From a bacterium (GTDB lineage: Bacteria > Bacillota > Bacilli > Lactobacillales > Streptococcaceae): DNA of 41,939 bases. This document shows, in pieces, positions 29,527-37,219 of this stretch (positions are counted from its first letter, which is position 1; the number at the start of each line of letters is the position of its first letter). The translations under genes were made by a program, and so were the position numbers. The notes beneath the pieces are model-generated. The model worked only from the letters and a program-made list of their open reading frames with translations. It was not told where the DNA came from and did no database searches. The stretch is taken from positions 1-41,939 of the forward strand of contig CAJNCI010000012.1 of NCBI GenBank assembly GCA_905221215.1, in the 5' to 3' direction.

Positions 29527-29555
29527 ATTCTACTAGTTTTTGGCCTATTCGTCAA
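29527..29555 (-). promoter_or_regulatory. Promoter of ccrZ-trmB
   Basis: On the minus strand, TTGACG (29550-29555) and TAGAAT (29527-29532) are 17 bp apart, 29 nt upstream of the ATG. Confidence 0.8.
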
Positions 29556-29608
29556 CCGCTCCACACCCGATTCTCAAAGAAAAGCATTTCGGGCTAACTT
29601 CTCAAAGT

Positions 29609-29650
29609 AACTTCCACTTGCCTAACCGAAGTGGAAATTAGTCTAAAACG
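29609..29650. repeat. TTCCAC inverted-repeat element, left copy
   Basis: AACTTCCACTTGCCTAACC-GAAGTGGAAATTAGTCT is internally palindromic (TTCCACTT/AAGTGGAA). A diverged copy in inverted orientation lies at 31062-31107, so the two bracket the IS30-type element. Confidence 0.55.
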
Positions 29651-29657
29651 GATTTTT

Positions 29658-30919
29658 ATGGTGGAATTAAGTATGAGACGTTTGAGTTAGAAATGAGGTC
29701 TACTATGACAAAACATAAACATCTTACCCTTTCAGACCGTAATGATATCCAACTATGCTTAGAGCGCGGTGAAACCTTCAAAACTATCGGACAATCCATT
29801 CTAAAAGACCCAACTACTGTCTCCAAAGAGGTCAAACGAAACAGACAAGTCCGAGAGTCTACATGCCATAACCTTCCTTGCCCTCTACTCGACAAAGCTC
29901 CCTTTGTCTGTAATGGATGCCCTAAAAGAAGACAAAATTGTGGATTTAAAAAAATCTTCTACCTCGCTAAGCAAGCTCAAAAACAGTACGAACAAACTCT
30001 TGTTGAATCTTGTGAAGGAACTCCTCTCAATTCCAAGACCTTCTGGGACATGGACAAAGTCATTTCTGATGGTGTTAAAAAGGGACAACACATCTATCAT
30101 ATCCTCAAAACTCATAACCTTGATGTCAGCTCCTCAACCGTCTATCGACACATCCGAAAAGGATACCTATCTATCGCTCCTATTGACCTAGCCAGAGCAG
30201 TTAAATTCAAAGAAAGACGGAAAAGTAAGCTACCTTCCATCCCTAAAGAAGCTAAAAAAGGTCGTTCCTATGAGGATTTCCAAAACTATTTATCACTGAA
30301 TCAACTAGACTCTTGGCTGGAAATGGATACAGTTCTGGGGAGGATGGGAGGTAAAGTCCTACTCACCTTCAATCTATCTTTCTGTAACTTTATCTTCGCT
30401 AGACTTCTGGATAATAAAACTGCCCTTGAGGTTACCAAACACCTCTATGACATCAAGAACACTCTTCACCAAGCTGACAAAGATTTCTTCCAACTCTTTC
30501 CTGTCATCCTGACAGATAATGGTGGAGAGTTTGCCAGGGTCGATGATATCGAAATGGATGTGCGAGGAGAGAGTAAACTCTTCTTTTGTGACCCTAATCG
30601 CTCTGACCAGAAAGGGAGAATTGAGAAAAATCACACGCTGATTCGCGACATTCTACCAAAGGGAACTTCTTTTGACAACTTAACTCAAGAGGACATCAAT
30701 CTCGTCTGTTCGCATGTCAACAGCGTCAAACGTGCTACTTTGAATGGAAAGTCAGCCTATGAGCTCTTTGCATTTACTTATGGAGAAGAGATTCCTAAGC
30801 TTCTCGGCATTTCTAAAATACCTGCAGAAGACGTCTGTCAGTCTTCTAAATTACTCCAACATAAGTTCTAAAAACTAACCTTTAACCACATTCAAACGTC
30901 TCACACTAACTTCCACCAT
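29658..30919 (+). mobile_element. IS30-family insertion sequence
   Basis: Imperfect terminal inverted repeats bound this unit of about 1.26 kb: left 29658-29685 (ATGGTGGAATTAAGTATGAG then ACGTTTGA), right 30892-30919 reading ATGGTGGAAGTTAGTGTGAG then ACGTTTGA on the minus strand (about 24 of 28 identical). They enclose a single full-length IS30-type transposase gene. The exact outer ends and target duplication could not be fixed, because related TTCCAC motifs continue on both sides. Confidence 0.8.
29705..30871 (+). CDS. IS30-family transposase
   Basis: The 388-aa protein starts MTKHKHLTLSDRNDIQLCLE, with GAGG 7 nt upstream; an ATG 12 nt earlier is also in frame. The N-terminal HTH (LERGETFKTIGQSILKDPTTVSKEVKRN) is followed by a Cys-rich stretch (CHNLPCPLL..CNGCPKRRQNC) and a DDE core: D in WLEMDTVLG, D in VILTDNGGEF, E in GRIEKNHTLIRDILPKGTSF. 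The frame is intact, so the element may still be active. Confidence 0.93.
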   Translation: MTKHKHLTLSDRNDIQLCLERGETFKTIGQSILKDPTTVSKEVKRNRQVRESTCHNLPCPLLDKAPFVCNGCPKRRQNCGFKKIFYLAKQAQKQYEQTLVESCEGTPLNSKTFWDMDKVISDGVKKGQHIYHILKTHNLDVSSSTVYRHIRKGYLSIAPIDLARAVKFKERRKSKLPSIPKEAKKGRSYEDFQNYLSLNQLDSWLEMDTVLGRMGGKVLLTFNLSFCNFIFARLLDNKTALEVTKHLYDIKNTLHQADKDFFQLFPVILTDNGGEFARVDDIEMDVRGESKLFFCDPNRSDQKGRIEKNHTLIRDILPKGTSFDNLTQEDINLVCSHVNSVKRATLNGKSAYELFAFTYGEEIPKLLGISKIPAEDVCQSSKLLQHKF

Positions 30920-31195
30920 AGCGGAACTTAATCTGAAACGCTTTCAGATGAGGGGATTTTGTGCGCTCTTTTTTTCTATTCATTTTGGTTACAAAAGCAA
31001 TAAAATCAAGCATGAGTAAAACCAGTGGAACTTACCCTGACACGGATTTCCACTAGTTTTTACGATTTTTATCAGATTAACTTCCACTTGGATTAGCGGT
31101 GGAAGTTAGTTTGGGAATTTACCTTTCAATTTTCTGTATTTCTTCGTTTGTAAGTTTCATAACTACCATTATAAGATGTTTTTTTGATTTTAGGA
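30872..31195. other. IS-flanking intergenic stretch
   Basis: No gene is supported here. It holds the IS30 right end, a GCGGAACTTAATCTGAAACG sequence resembling the left flank, a loose AGTGGAA/TTCCACT inverted repeat (about 31024-31054), and the right TTCCAC palindrome (31062-31107). The sequence then joins the broken ISL3 transposase near 31196. It looks like the scar of several nested insertions. Confidence 0.5.
31062..31107. repeat. TTCCAC inverted-repeat element, right copy
   Basis: AACTTCCACTTGGATTAGCG followed by GTGGAAGTTAG forms a 9-bp stem (AACTTCCAC/GTGGAAGTT). Read on the minus strand it aligns with the element at 29609-29650 (shared AACTTCCAC..AAGTGGAA(A/G)TTA(A/G)TCT). Confidence 0.55.
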
Positions 31196-31772
31196 TAGTA
31201 GCAGCCGTGCTATGAGTCGTGTCCGTGTCCAAATCATGAATCAATTTGAGCGAAAATCCCATGAATACAAGGCCATCAAACGCTACTGGAAACTCATTCA
31301 ACAGGATAGTCGTAAACTGAGTGATAAACGATTTTATCGCCCTACTTTTCGTATGCACTTAACGAATAAAGAGATTCTAGACAAGCTTTTGAGCTATTCA
31401 GAAGAGTTGAAACACCACTACAATCTCTATCAACTCTTGCTTTTTCACTTTCAGAACAAGGAACCTGACAAATTCTTCGGACTTATTGAGGACAATCTAA
31501 AGCAGGTTCATCCTCTTTTTCAGACTGTCTTTAAAACCTTTCTAAAGGATAAAGAGAAGGTTGTCAACGCCCTTCAACTACCCTATTCCAACGCCAAATT
31601 GGAAGCGACCAATAATCTCGTTAAACTTATCAAACGAAATGCCTTTGGATTTCGGAACTTTGAAAACTTCAAAAAACGGATTTTTATCGCTCTAAATATC
31701 AAAAAAGAAAGGACGAAATTTGTCCTTTCTAGATCTTAGCTGACTTCAACCCACTACAGTTGACAAAGAGCC
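31196..31772 (+). pseudogene. 5'-truncated ISL3-family (IS1167-like) transposase with right terminal repeat
   Basis: The open frame gives about 175-180 C-terminal residues of an ISL3-type transposase (SRVRVQIMNQFERKSHEYKA..., KRYWKLIQQDSRKL, NAKLEATNNLVKLIKRNAFG with the final catalytic Glu). Full-length members have about 400 residues, so more than half, including the first DDE Asp, is missing. The right end is kept: on the minus strand GGCTCTTTGTCAACTGTAGT follows the stop, matching IS1167-type ends. Homology begins abruptly near 31196. Confidence 0.85.
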
Positions 31773-31947
31773 AAAAATTTTACGAAATGCTAAAATAATT
31801 ATATTGTCTCACACAAAAACTAGATAATTCAAAAATTCACCTATCGACTATCTGTGTTTGATTACAAGATATAGAAAATCTATTATTTTGGGAGGGGACA
31901 ATAAAAGTGAATAATGTAAAAATTTAGAATTTTCAACATAGGTAAAA

Positions 31948-32763
31948 TTATCCAATATGGGTAATCTCCATCGCAAGTTCATTATTTAATAATATTTGAA
32001 GCAGTTCATTATTTATAAATCTTTTAACGCCATAAAAATCAAGTAAATATTGAGGAAATGCACTAAGCAACAATACTCGTTCAAGACGTAATATAAAGTC
32101 GTTATATTGCTTTAAAAATATGTCTTTAGAATCTATAAGCCCCTCTTGGATAAATGAATTGATTTTTAAATGGAATAATATATAAACTGTATAACAAGTT
32201 AAGCTAAGCCAAACTTGATTTTTATCTTTCATTCTCGTTTGAAATGGACCATATTCTTTGATAAAACTCTCACACGCATCTTTAAAGCGAACATCGCTAA
32301 ACACAGGATATGTAACAAGATTAACACTATCATGATTTATAAAACTTTCATGAAAGTAATTACTGGCTTCTACCATAGGATAACTTAAAAAAAGTTTACC
32401 ATTTTCGGTTGCATTATCAAATAAATTTAACATCTCCTCAATTTCGATATATATTTTTTCTAGATCTTTATATTCTTTATAGTGTTGAGCGTCTAAATCG
32501 AAAAAGAGATAAATTAGAGAGAAGTCCTCACTAGTATATTCAAATTCACCATCAGATAATTCACAAATATGTTCTACTGTTTGTTCATATTGGTTTTCTT
32601 TTAATTTCTCATATAAGGAATAAATGTTTGTAGAAAAAATGACTATTTCATAATCAATTTTATGAGAAAAAAAGTCACTTTGAAAATTACAAACCGATTT
32701 CACAAGGTTTTTCTCCGGTTTTTTACCTTCGGTAATAAATAGTATTCTTTTAGTTTTTGACAT
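31948..32763 (-). CDS. Toprim-like effector of a two-gene ATPase/Toprim system
   Basis: The 271-aa protein starts MSKTKRILFITEGKKPEKNL (ATG at 32763; a TTG lies 6 nt earlier). A Toprim-like fold is suggested by E12 at the end of the first hydrophobic strand and a DxD motif (D89-L-D91) at the end of the IYLFFDLD strand. A conserved-looking YPMVEASNYF segment follows at about 130. Its start overlaps the ATPase gene by 14 nt, so the two are coupled. In OLD, PARIS (AriB) and AbiL-type systems such proteins are the nuclease effector released by the ATPase. The family assignment is by pattern only; no homology search was possible. Confidence 0.7.
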   Translation of the reverse strand: MSKTKRILFITEGKKPEKNLVKSVCNFQSDFFSHKIDYEIVIFSTNIYSLYEKLKENQYEQTVEHICELSDGEFEYTSEDFSLIYLFFDLDAQHYKEYKDLEKIYIEIEEMLNLFDNATENGKLFLSYPMVEASNYFHESFINHDSVNLVTYPVFSDVRFKDACESFIKEYGPFQTRMKDKNQVWLSLTCYTVYILFHLKINSFIQEGLIDSKDIFLKQYNDFILRLERVLLLSAFPQYLLDFYGVKRFINNELLQILLNNELAMEITHIG

Positions 32764-33874
32764 CAGCAAAGAACCCTGTTCTGTACATTTTCTCTAAATT
32801 TTGTGTTTTTCTTATAACCATATCTGTTTTATTTGAAAGACTAGATATTTCATTATCTTCAATAATGTAATAACAATCTGGTCGTAATAAAGTATTAGAC
32901 ATATTAGTGGTATTATGTGTTGTTATAACTAATTGGAGAGATGGTATTTTTATTAATCTTTTAATAATTTCACGAGAAACATCATTATGAAAATATGCAT
33001 CAAATTCATCCATAAAAACAAAACGAACCTCTTTTTCAAACGATAAATACCAATAAAAGAAAAGTGTTAGTGATCTAGTCCCTTTAGACATAATGCCCCA
33101 AAACTCTACTTCCTTGCCTGAGTCAAATTTCACATAAATCTTTTTTTCTCCATCAACCTCTTTTTCAAATAGATTATAATCTATACCTAAATCTTTTAAA
33201 AATTGATTATAGTTACTAAGGTTTCCAGTCTCAATAATTGCTGAGGCAATGGATTCCGAACCTGTTTTAAAACCTCTATACCTGTTTCCGTCCAGCGAAT
33301 CAAAAGATAGCATTCTATTGACAAAATCCATAAAAAGTAAAAATACTTCAACATTTTTATCTGTCTTAGGATTTAATGCAGTATTATTCCTAATATATTT
33401 AACTAATGATAGATCCTCAGTATCAAAATCAAATGTTAGATGCTCGGTACCTTTCAAGGTTGCTTTTTCTCTCTCATTTTTTTGACGAGAGTCTATTACT
33501 GGAATCCCATTAATCAAAACAATTTCTTCTACTAATCTTAGAAAGCTAGATTTCTTATATCTATATATAAGTTCATCCTTATCAAACTGAAAAGTATATT
33601 CAAACTCTGCTATATCTATATCACTGTCTAAATTTAAGTAATGTTTATCATATTCTTCTCTTCTGATATGTTTATCTGTCAAATGTGAAACTATATCCAT
33701 AAGAGCCAAACCTAAATTGGATTTCCCACTGGCGTTATCTCCATAGATTAGTGAATCTTTAACAAGGTTATCTTGAATTGCATCAGTATTATATTCGTAA
33801 TTCCCTGAGGTAAAATCGAAGATTAATTCATCTTTAAAATTCTTAAAACCTTTAACCTTAAATGTTTTAATCAT
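32750..33874 (-). CDS. AAA15/ABC-type ATPase of a two-gene defence-like module
   Basis: The 374-aa SMC/OLD-like ATPase has Walker A GDNASGKS at 45-52, an ABC-type signature SKGTRSL at about 268, Walker B FVFMDEFDAYFH at about 292 and the switch histidine in LVITTHNTTNM at about 320. The N-terminal IKTFKVKGFKNFKDELIFDF strand pair is typical of COG1106-type ATPases. It pairs with the Toprim-like gene, as in AbiL and PARIS modules, where the ATPase senses phage and unleashes the partner. It has its own promoter and a palindrome near the start. AT-rich codon use differs from nearby core genes. Confidence 0.85.
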   Translation of the reverse strand: MIKTFKVKGFKNFKDELIFDFTSGNYEYNTDAIQDNLVKDSLIYGDNASGKSNLGLALMDIVSHLTDKHIRREEYDKHYLNLDSDIDIAEFEYTFQFDKDELIYRYKKSSFLRLVEEIVLINGIPVIDSRQKNEREKATLKGTEHLTFDFDTEDLSLVKYIRNNTALNPKTDKNVEVFLLFMDFVNRMLSFDSLDGNRYRGFKTGSESIASAIIETGNLSNYNQFLKDLGIDYNLFEKEVDGEKKIYVKFDSGKEVEFWGIMSKGTRSLTLFFYWYLSFEKEVRFVFMDEFDAYFHNDVSREIIKRLIKIPSLQLVITTHNTTNMSNTLLRPDCYYIIEDNEISSLSNKTDMVIRKTQNLEKMYRTGFFADVKN

Positions 33875-33886
33875 ATTTCCTCCTTA

Positions 33887-33903
33887 GTGTAATTTTTTTA
33901 CAC
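33887..33903 (-). promoter_or_regulatory. Palindrome at the 5' end of the ATPase transcript
   Basis: GTGTAA-N5-TTACAC is a perfect inverted repeat. It lies 7 nt beyond the -10 box and 4 nt before the AGGAGG RBS. It could be an operator or an mRNA hairpin. Confidence 0.55.
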
Positions 33904-33910
33904 CACCTTT

Positions 33911-33939
33911 ATAATACTAAAGAATAACCCAATTGTCAA
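33911..33939 (-). promoter_or_regulatory. Promoter of the ATPase/Toprim operon
   Basis: On the minus strand, consensus TTGACA (33934-33939) and TATTAT (33911-33916) are 17 bp apart. This makes the module independent of the upstream blp genes. Confidence 0.85.
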
Positions 33940-33945
33940 AGAATT

Positions 33946-34320
33946 TTAGCTATTTTCTAGAATCCAGCTTAGCATCAAAATCAAAGACAGAGAAATTCCT
34001 CTGCTGATTTCCGCCAAGTGTTGAACCCCTGAGCCAGAAGAAACAGCGAAGAAATGAATATAAACCAGCGTCTCAAGCACACTTAGAAGAAAGATTGCAA
34101 TGAAAAGCAAAAGTTGTTTCTTGCTTAACATCCCAAAAGAAATCATATCAAACTTTCTAGCATAAGCAACACTCAGCGAGGTTACTATAAGACTTACAAT
34201 AATCAATTCAGATTCATTTTGAAAAAAATCCCCGTGGTTAATCGTATAAGGAACTGTAATGACGATTAGTAGTACTAAAAATCCAAAGCACAAGGCATGA
34301 AATTTATCAAAAAACTCCAT
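33946..34320 (-). CDS. 124-aa membrane protein, possibly truncated
   Basis: The protein has about four hydrophobic segments and starts MEFFDKFHALCFGFLVLLIV. It could be the N-terminal part of a CPBP/Abi-type membrane protease, the class common among bacteriocin immunity proteins, but it ends before any EExxxR or downstream His motif. Truncation at the edge of the ATPase/Toprim insertion is therefore possible. GAGGAGG precedes the ATG. It is the last gene of the small membrane-protein operon downstream of the BlpR-type box. Confidence 0.6.
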   Translation of the reverse strand: MEFFDKFHALCFGFLVLLIVITVPYTINHGDFFQNESELIIVSLIVTSLSVAYARKFDMISFGMLSKKQLLLFIAIFLLSVLETLVYIHFFAVSSGSGVQHLAEISRGISLSLILMLSWILENS

Positions 34321-34349
34321 AAAGCTATCCTCCTCACCAAACAGACTTC

Positions 34350-34598
34350 CTACGCGTCATCCTTTAGCTCTAACCTTTCCAAAACAAACCATTTTAGTAA
34401 CCAAAATCCGACCACATAACCAGCCCCTAAGAATATAGCCATTAAAGCTAGCATGGGATTCAGAAAATAAAAGATCACAACAGATACAAAGATTAGCACA
34501 AAAACATTAAAGGCAATGGTGTCAGAAGCCAAGACTAGAATATAGGGCGTCAACCAGTCTAAGGTTTTGGAATCTAGGAAAAATAAGTGTTTATACAT
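34350..34598 (-). CDS. 82-aa membrane protein (blp-locus type)
   Basis: The protein has two predicted membrane helices (about 25-45 and 48-70) and short polar ends (MYKHLFFLDSKTLDWLTPYI..., tail ERLELKDDA). It resembles the small proteins at the immunity end of pneumococcal blp loci (BlpZ-like), but this is recollection, not a search. RBS GGGGAGG. It lies between the 134-aa and 124-aa membrane proteins with short gaps and is part of the same operon. Confidence 0.65.
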   Translation of the reverse strand: MYKHLFFLDSKTLDWLTPYILVLASDTIAFNVFVLIFVSVVIFYFLNPMLALMAIFLGAGYVVGFWLLKWFVLERLELKDDA

Positions 34599-34656
34599 GA
34601 TAACCTCCCCTTGTCAGACTATAGACTAGTCCAATATTAAGAAGACAGCTCTTCCC

Positions 34657-35061
34657 CTACTTTTTATAATACTTCAAGCCCCAAATGAGTAAAAGCATGA
34701 TAAGCAAGCAGAGAATAGCGCCAATATAGGCAATTAATTGTTGATAGAATTCTCCTGCTGTGATACCTCTATACAAACAAATAATAGACATAAAGCCTGT
34801 CAAACCGATAAACATGAGTTGATTGGTTCTAGGACTAACCAAATCATCATCTTCAAATTCTCTTATCCTCATTTCCCTAGTGAGATAAACAGTGACCAAA
34901 ATCGAAGCCAAGTTAATAACTACTAAAAGAAATTGGAAAACCAAGGAAAAATTTAAAAACTGACGAGATAAAAATAGATAAGCAGAGACAAGCAAGGGCA
35001 ACTGACCTAGGAACAATCTCGCAATGAAGATGTTCCGTTTTTTAGCAAGAAAAGTTTTCAT
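34657..35061 (-). CDS. 134-aa membrane protein
   Basis: The protein has four predicted membrane segments, with an acidic REFEDDDLVSPRTN loop at about 67-80. I recognise no family; immunity protein is the likely role by position. Its ATG overlaps the TGA of the 54-aa ORF (ATGA), with AAAGGAGC upstream, so translation is coupled. Confidence 0.65.
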   Translation of the reverse strand: MKTFLAKKRNIFIARLFLGQLPLLVSAYLFLSRQFLNFSLVFQFLLVVINLASILVTVYLTREMRIREFEDDDLVSPRTNQLMFIGLTGFMSIICLYRGITAGEFYQQLIAYIGAILCLLIMLLLIWGLKYYKK

Positions 35062-35222
35062 TTCTTTGCTCCTTTCTTTTTAGTTAAAGCAAAATAGATC
35101 ACAACCGCAATCATATAGGCTATGGTATAAAATAGATGATACCAAATACTCTCCCTAAGCGGATAAAGAAGGATAGACATGATCAGATACAGAACGAAAA
35201 TGATCAGTATTTTTTTCTTCAT
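35058..35222 (-). CDS. 54-aa membrane protein, first gene of the BlpR-box operon
   Basis: This short ORF reads MKKKILIIFVLYLIMSILLY..., has two hydrophobic helices and ends in a basic tail (TKKKGAKK). AGGAG is 9 nt before the ATG, and its stop overlaps the next start. There is no double-glycine leader, so it is not a classical class II bacteriocin precursor. It follows the promoter with the BlpR-type tandem repeat. Role unknown; immunity or a small membrane peptide. Confidence 0.65.
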   Translation of the reverse strand: MKKKILIIFVLYLIMSILLYPLRESIWYHLFYTIAYMIAVVIYFALTKKKGAKK

Positions 35223-35279
35223 AAGATTTTCTCCTAAATGTATGCTTTATCTTAGTTGAGCTACAACCTTTACACTGCC

Positions 35280-35346
35280 AGTATAGCACTCATTTTGACC
35301 TTGGATCACTCAAATCATAAATGATCATCAAAACATCTTGAATTGT
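35280..35346 (-). promoter_or_regulatory. BlpR-type tandem repeat and extended -10 of the small membrane operon
   Basis: On the minus strand, ACAATTCAAG (35337-35346) and ATCATTTATG (35316-35325) are 21 bp apart start to start. An extended -10 TGC-TATACT (hexamer 35280-35285) begins 31 nt after the second repeat, with 30 nt between. The blpT promoter has the same three parts with identical spacing. This is the layout of LytTR-family (ComE/BlpR) targets. The second repeat is the weaker. Confidence 0.65.
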
Positions 35347-35382
35347 AAAAATTTAAAAGCAAGCATGAAAAACATACTTGCC
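35345..35382 (-). terminator. Terminator after the 118-aa gene
   Basis: The minus-strand stem GCAAGTATG-TTTTT-CATGCTTGC is followed by TTTTAAATTTTT. It separates the blpSRH operon from the small membrane operon. Confidence 0.75.
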
Positions 35383-35431
35383 CTAAGGAAACTTAACAAT
35401 GTGAAAATACAAAATCGAAAGCTATTCAGCC

Positions 35432-35788
35432 TTACTTCCGTCTGTTCTCATATATTCTCATAATCGCAACAAGGATAGCAGCTGTCCCACTTGCCAAAGC
35501 GATAAGGGTAATGATAATGTTGAGAATTTCAGGCGTCCTCTCTATTCTGTTGACAAGACGGACTAAAGACAATACTGTCAATAAGAGTAAAGCTACTGAC
35601 TCTGTCCGAATTAAAGAAGTCAGTCGGTTCTCAATCGCATATAAAAAGTATGGTAACATAACACAGGCTATAGCAATCACAAACAGATTGCTCCCCGTTT
35701 CTTCTCCCTTGTTCACCACGGAAATCATGAGAAGATTCGATGCTATGATTAACGTAGAACAGACGATAAAATAGGATTTCTTATTCAT
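35432..35788 (-). CDS. 118-aa membrane protein downstream of blpH
   Basis: The protein has about four predicted membrane helices (start MNKKSYFIVCSTLIIASNLL) and a basic end (RIYENRRK). Family not recognised. It occupies the place where pneumococcal loci have the pheromone gene blpC: it follows blpH by 68 bp and precedes a terminator. GAGGT lies upstream of the ATG. A membrane accessory of BlpH or an immunity protein are both possible. Confidence 0.65.
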   Translation of the reverse strand: MNKKSYFIVCSTLIIASNLLMISVVNKGEETGSNLFVIAIACVMLPYFLYAIENRLTSLIRTESVALLLLTVLSLVRLVNRIERTPEILNIIITLIALASGTAAILVAIMRIYENRRK

Positions 35789-35856
35789 TTAATATACCTC
35801 GCATACTATAGTATTTTAATTGATGACTTTAGGCAGTACTTCTTTCCACAAATCTT

Positions 35857-37206
35857 CTAATCATCAACTGACATCGAGTGAATCGTTAAAACCTGACGAA
35901 AGACTTGATTTTGGCAGGTGGTATTGAGACTGGTATTGGGATGGCTTTCGACAATCTTCATGACGGTATAGAGACCAACTCCTCTCTCCTCCCCTTTAGA
36001 ACTGGCTCCAAAAGAGAAAATCTCAGAAATATCGATGCCCTCTTCTTTGATGGAATTTTCAATGATAAAGGTCTCCTGTGCTCCATTTTTTAAAAAGGCG
36101 ATTGAAACATGAGGTTGACTGGCCTCTACACTGGCTTCAATAGCGTTGTCACAAAGGATAGACACAATGGTTAGAAAATCAAGCAGACTCATCCCCTCGA
36201 CCTGAATCTCCTCAGGAACTTCGACATTAAAGACTATCTTCTTATCTCTCGCTTTTAGAAATTTCCCTGCTAGTAGACTCTTGAGGGCACGGTCCCGAAT
36301 ATTCACCAATCGGCCTAGGTCATATTTGTTGTCCTGCAATTTCTGACTAGAATCCTTTAAGACCGAGTCGTAGACCTCTTTTATCTGCTCCATGTCCTCC
36401 TCTTCAATGCCCAGACGTAAACTAGTCAAGAGGTTGCTATAATCATGGCGAAAGCTCCGTACTTCCTTGTAAAGTTCCTCTATATGTCGACTATACCGTT
36501 CCATATCTCTATAGCGCAAGGCCTGCTCTTGGTCCAGTCTCTCATGGAGTTTGTCCTTCAAATAGGTATCTAGCTTCTTGACAATCCCCATAAAAAAGAG
36601 TAGGTAAAACACTAGAATAAAATGGCGAACAGTCTTTGATTGGATAACTTGTTCATATTCAAAGAAAGACAAAGTTTCCATGACTAGAAAGTAAGCCCCC
36701 ATTATCCAGTTAATCTTAGTCAGGGACTGTTGAAAGCCTTTATCGAGAAACTCCTTTCTCAATCTAGTAAAATCATAGTCCAACCATTTCAAAAAGACTA
36801 ATACTATGAAGCAAACGAATAGCATAATCAACAAAAAGAGAGGATTTCCATCTCCATCTACAATCCCTTGCCCCAAAAACGGAAACACAAAATAGGAGAG
36901 ACTTCTGTAAAAGATATCCATCAATACAATTGGAAAGAGACCATAAAAGAAAAGGAGTCTTTTAGAAAGCCCTCTTAACAATAAGAAAGACAAGCTGAGG
37001 CCGAACAAGGGTTCTATAAAGTATGACAGATAGTCAGTCAAGACTAAATAATTAAAAGTTGTAACAATTGCTGCTAGAAGAAATTTTAGAAGAAAGCCCT
37101 TAAAAATTTTATCTATAGTGAAACTAATTCCATCTACCTTAAAGAACATGATAATTTCTAGCCCAATAATAGCTAGTGAATACAATATCATCCCAAAAAT
37201 ATACAT
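35857..37206 (-). CDS. blpH: Sensor histidine kinase BlpH
   Basis: The 449-aa HPK10-type kinase has six or more N-terminal membrane helices (1-210) for peptide sensing, a linker coiled coil, the phosphoacceptor H254 in EVRSFRHDYSNLL, the N box LCDNAIEAS (N354) and the G box FGASSKGEERGVGLYTV (about 398-414). It starts at MYIFGMILYS, with AGGAGAG upstream; the longer frame runs into blpR. BlpH normally detects BlpC pheromone and activates BlpR. No blpC is visible in this window. Confidence 0.9.
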   Translation of the reverse strand: MYIFGMILYSLAIIGLEIIMFFKVDGISFTIDKIFKGFLLKFLLAAIVTTFNYLVLTDYLSYFIEPLFGLSLSFLLLRGLSKRLLFFYGLFPIVLMDIFYRSLSYFVFPFLGQGIVDGDGNPLFLLIMLFVCFIVLVFLKWLDYDFTRLRKEFLDKGFQQSLTKINWIMGAYFLVMETLSFFEYEQVIQSKTVRHFILVFYLLFFMGIVKKLDTYLKDKLHERLDQEQALRYRDMERYSRHIEELYKEVRSFRHDYSNLLTSLRLGIEEEDMEQIKEVYDSVLKDSSQKLQDNKYDLGRLVNIRDRALKSLLAGKFLKARDKKIVFNVEVPEEIQVEGMSLLDFLTIVSILCDNAIEASVEASQPHVSIAFLKNGAQETFIIENSIKEEGIDISEIFSFGASSKGEERGVGLYTVMKIVESHPNTSLNTTCQNQVFRQVLTIHSMSVDD

Positions 37207-37219
37207 AAACTCTCCTAGA

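Noticed and set aside
29885..30634. Frames antisense to or overlapping the IS30 transposase (76, 95 and 86 aa)
   Set aside because: All lie inside the intact transposase gene without RBS.
31119..31358. 79-aa minus-strand frame at the ISL3 remnant
   Set aside because: It is antisense to the transposase and spans the truncation junction, so it is not a real gene.
34350..35222. The small membrane ORFs as bacteriocin precursors
   Set aside because: None has a double-glycine leader or a GxxxG-rich mature region; immunity-type proteins fit better.
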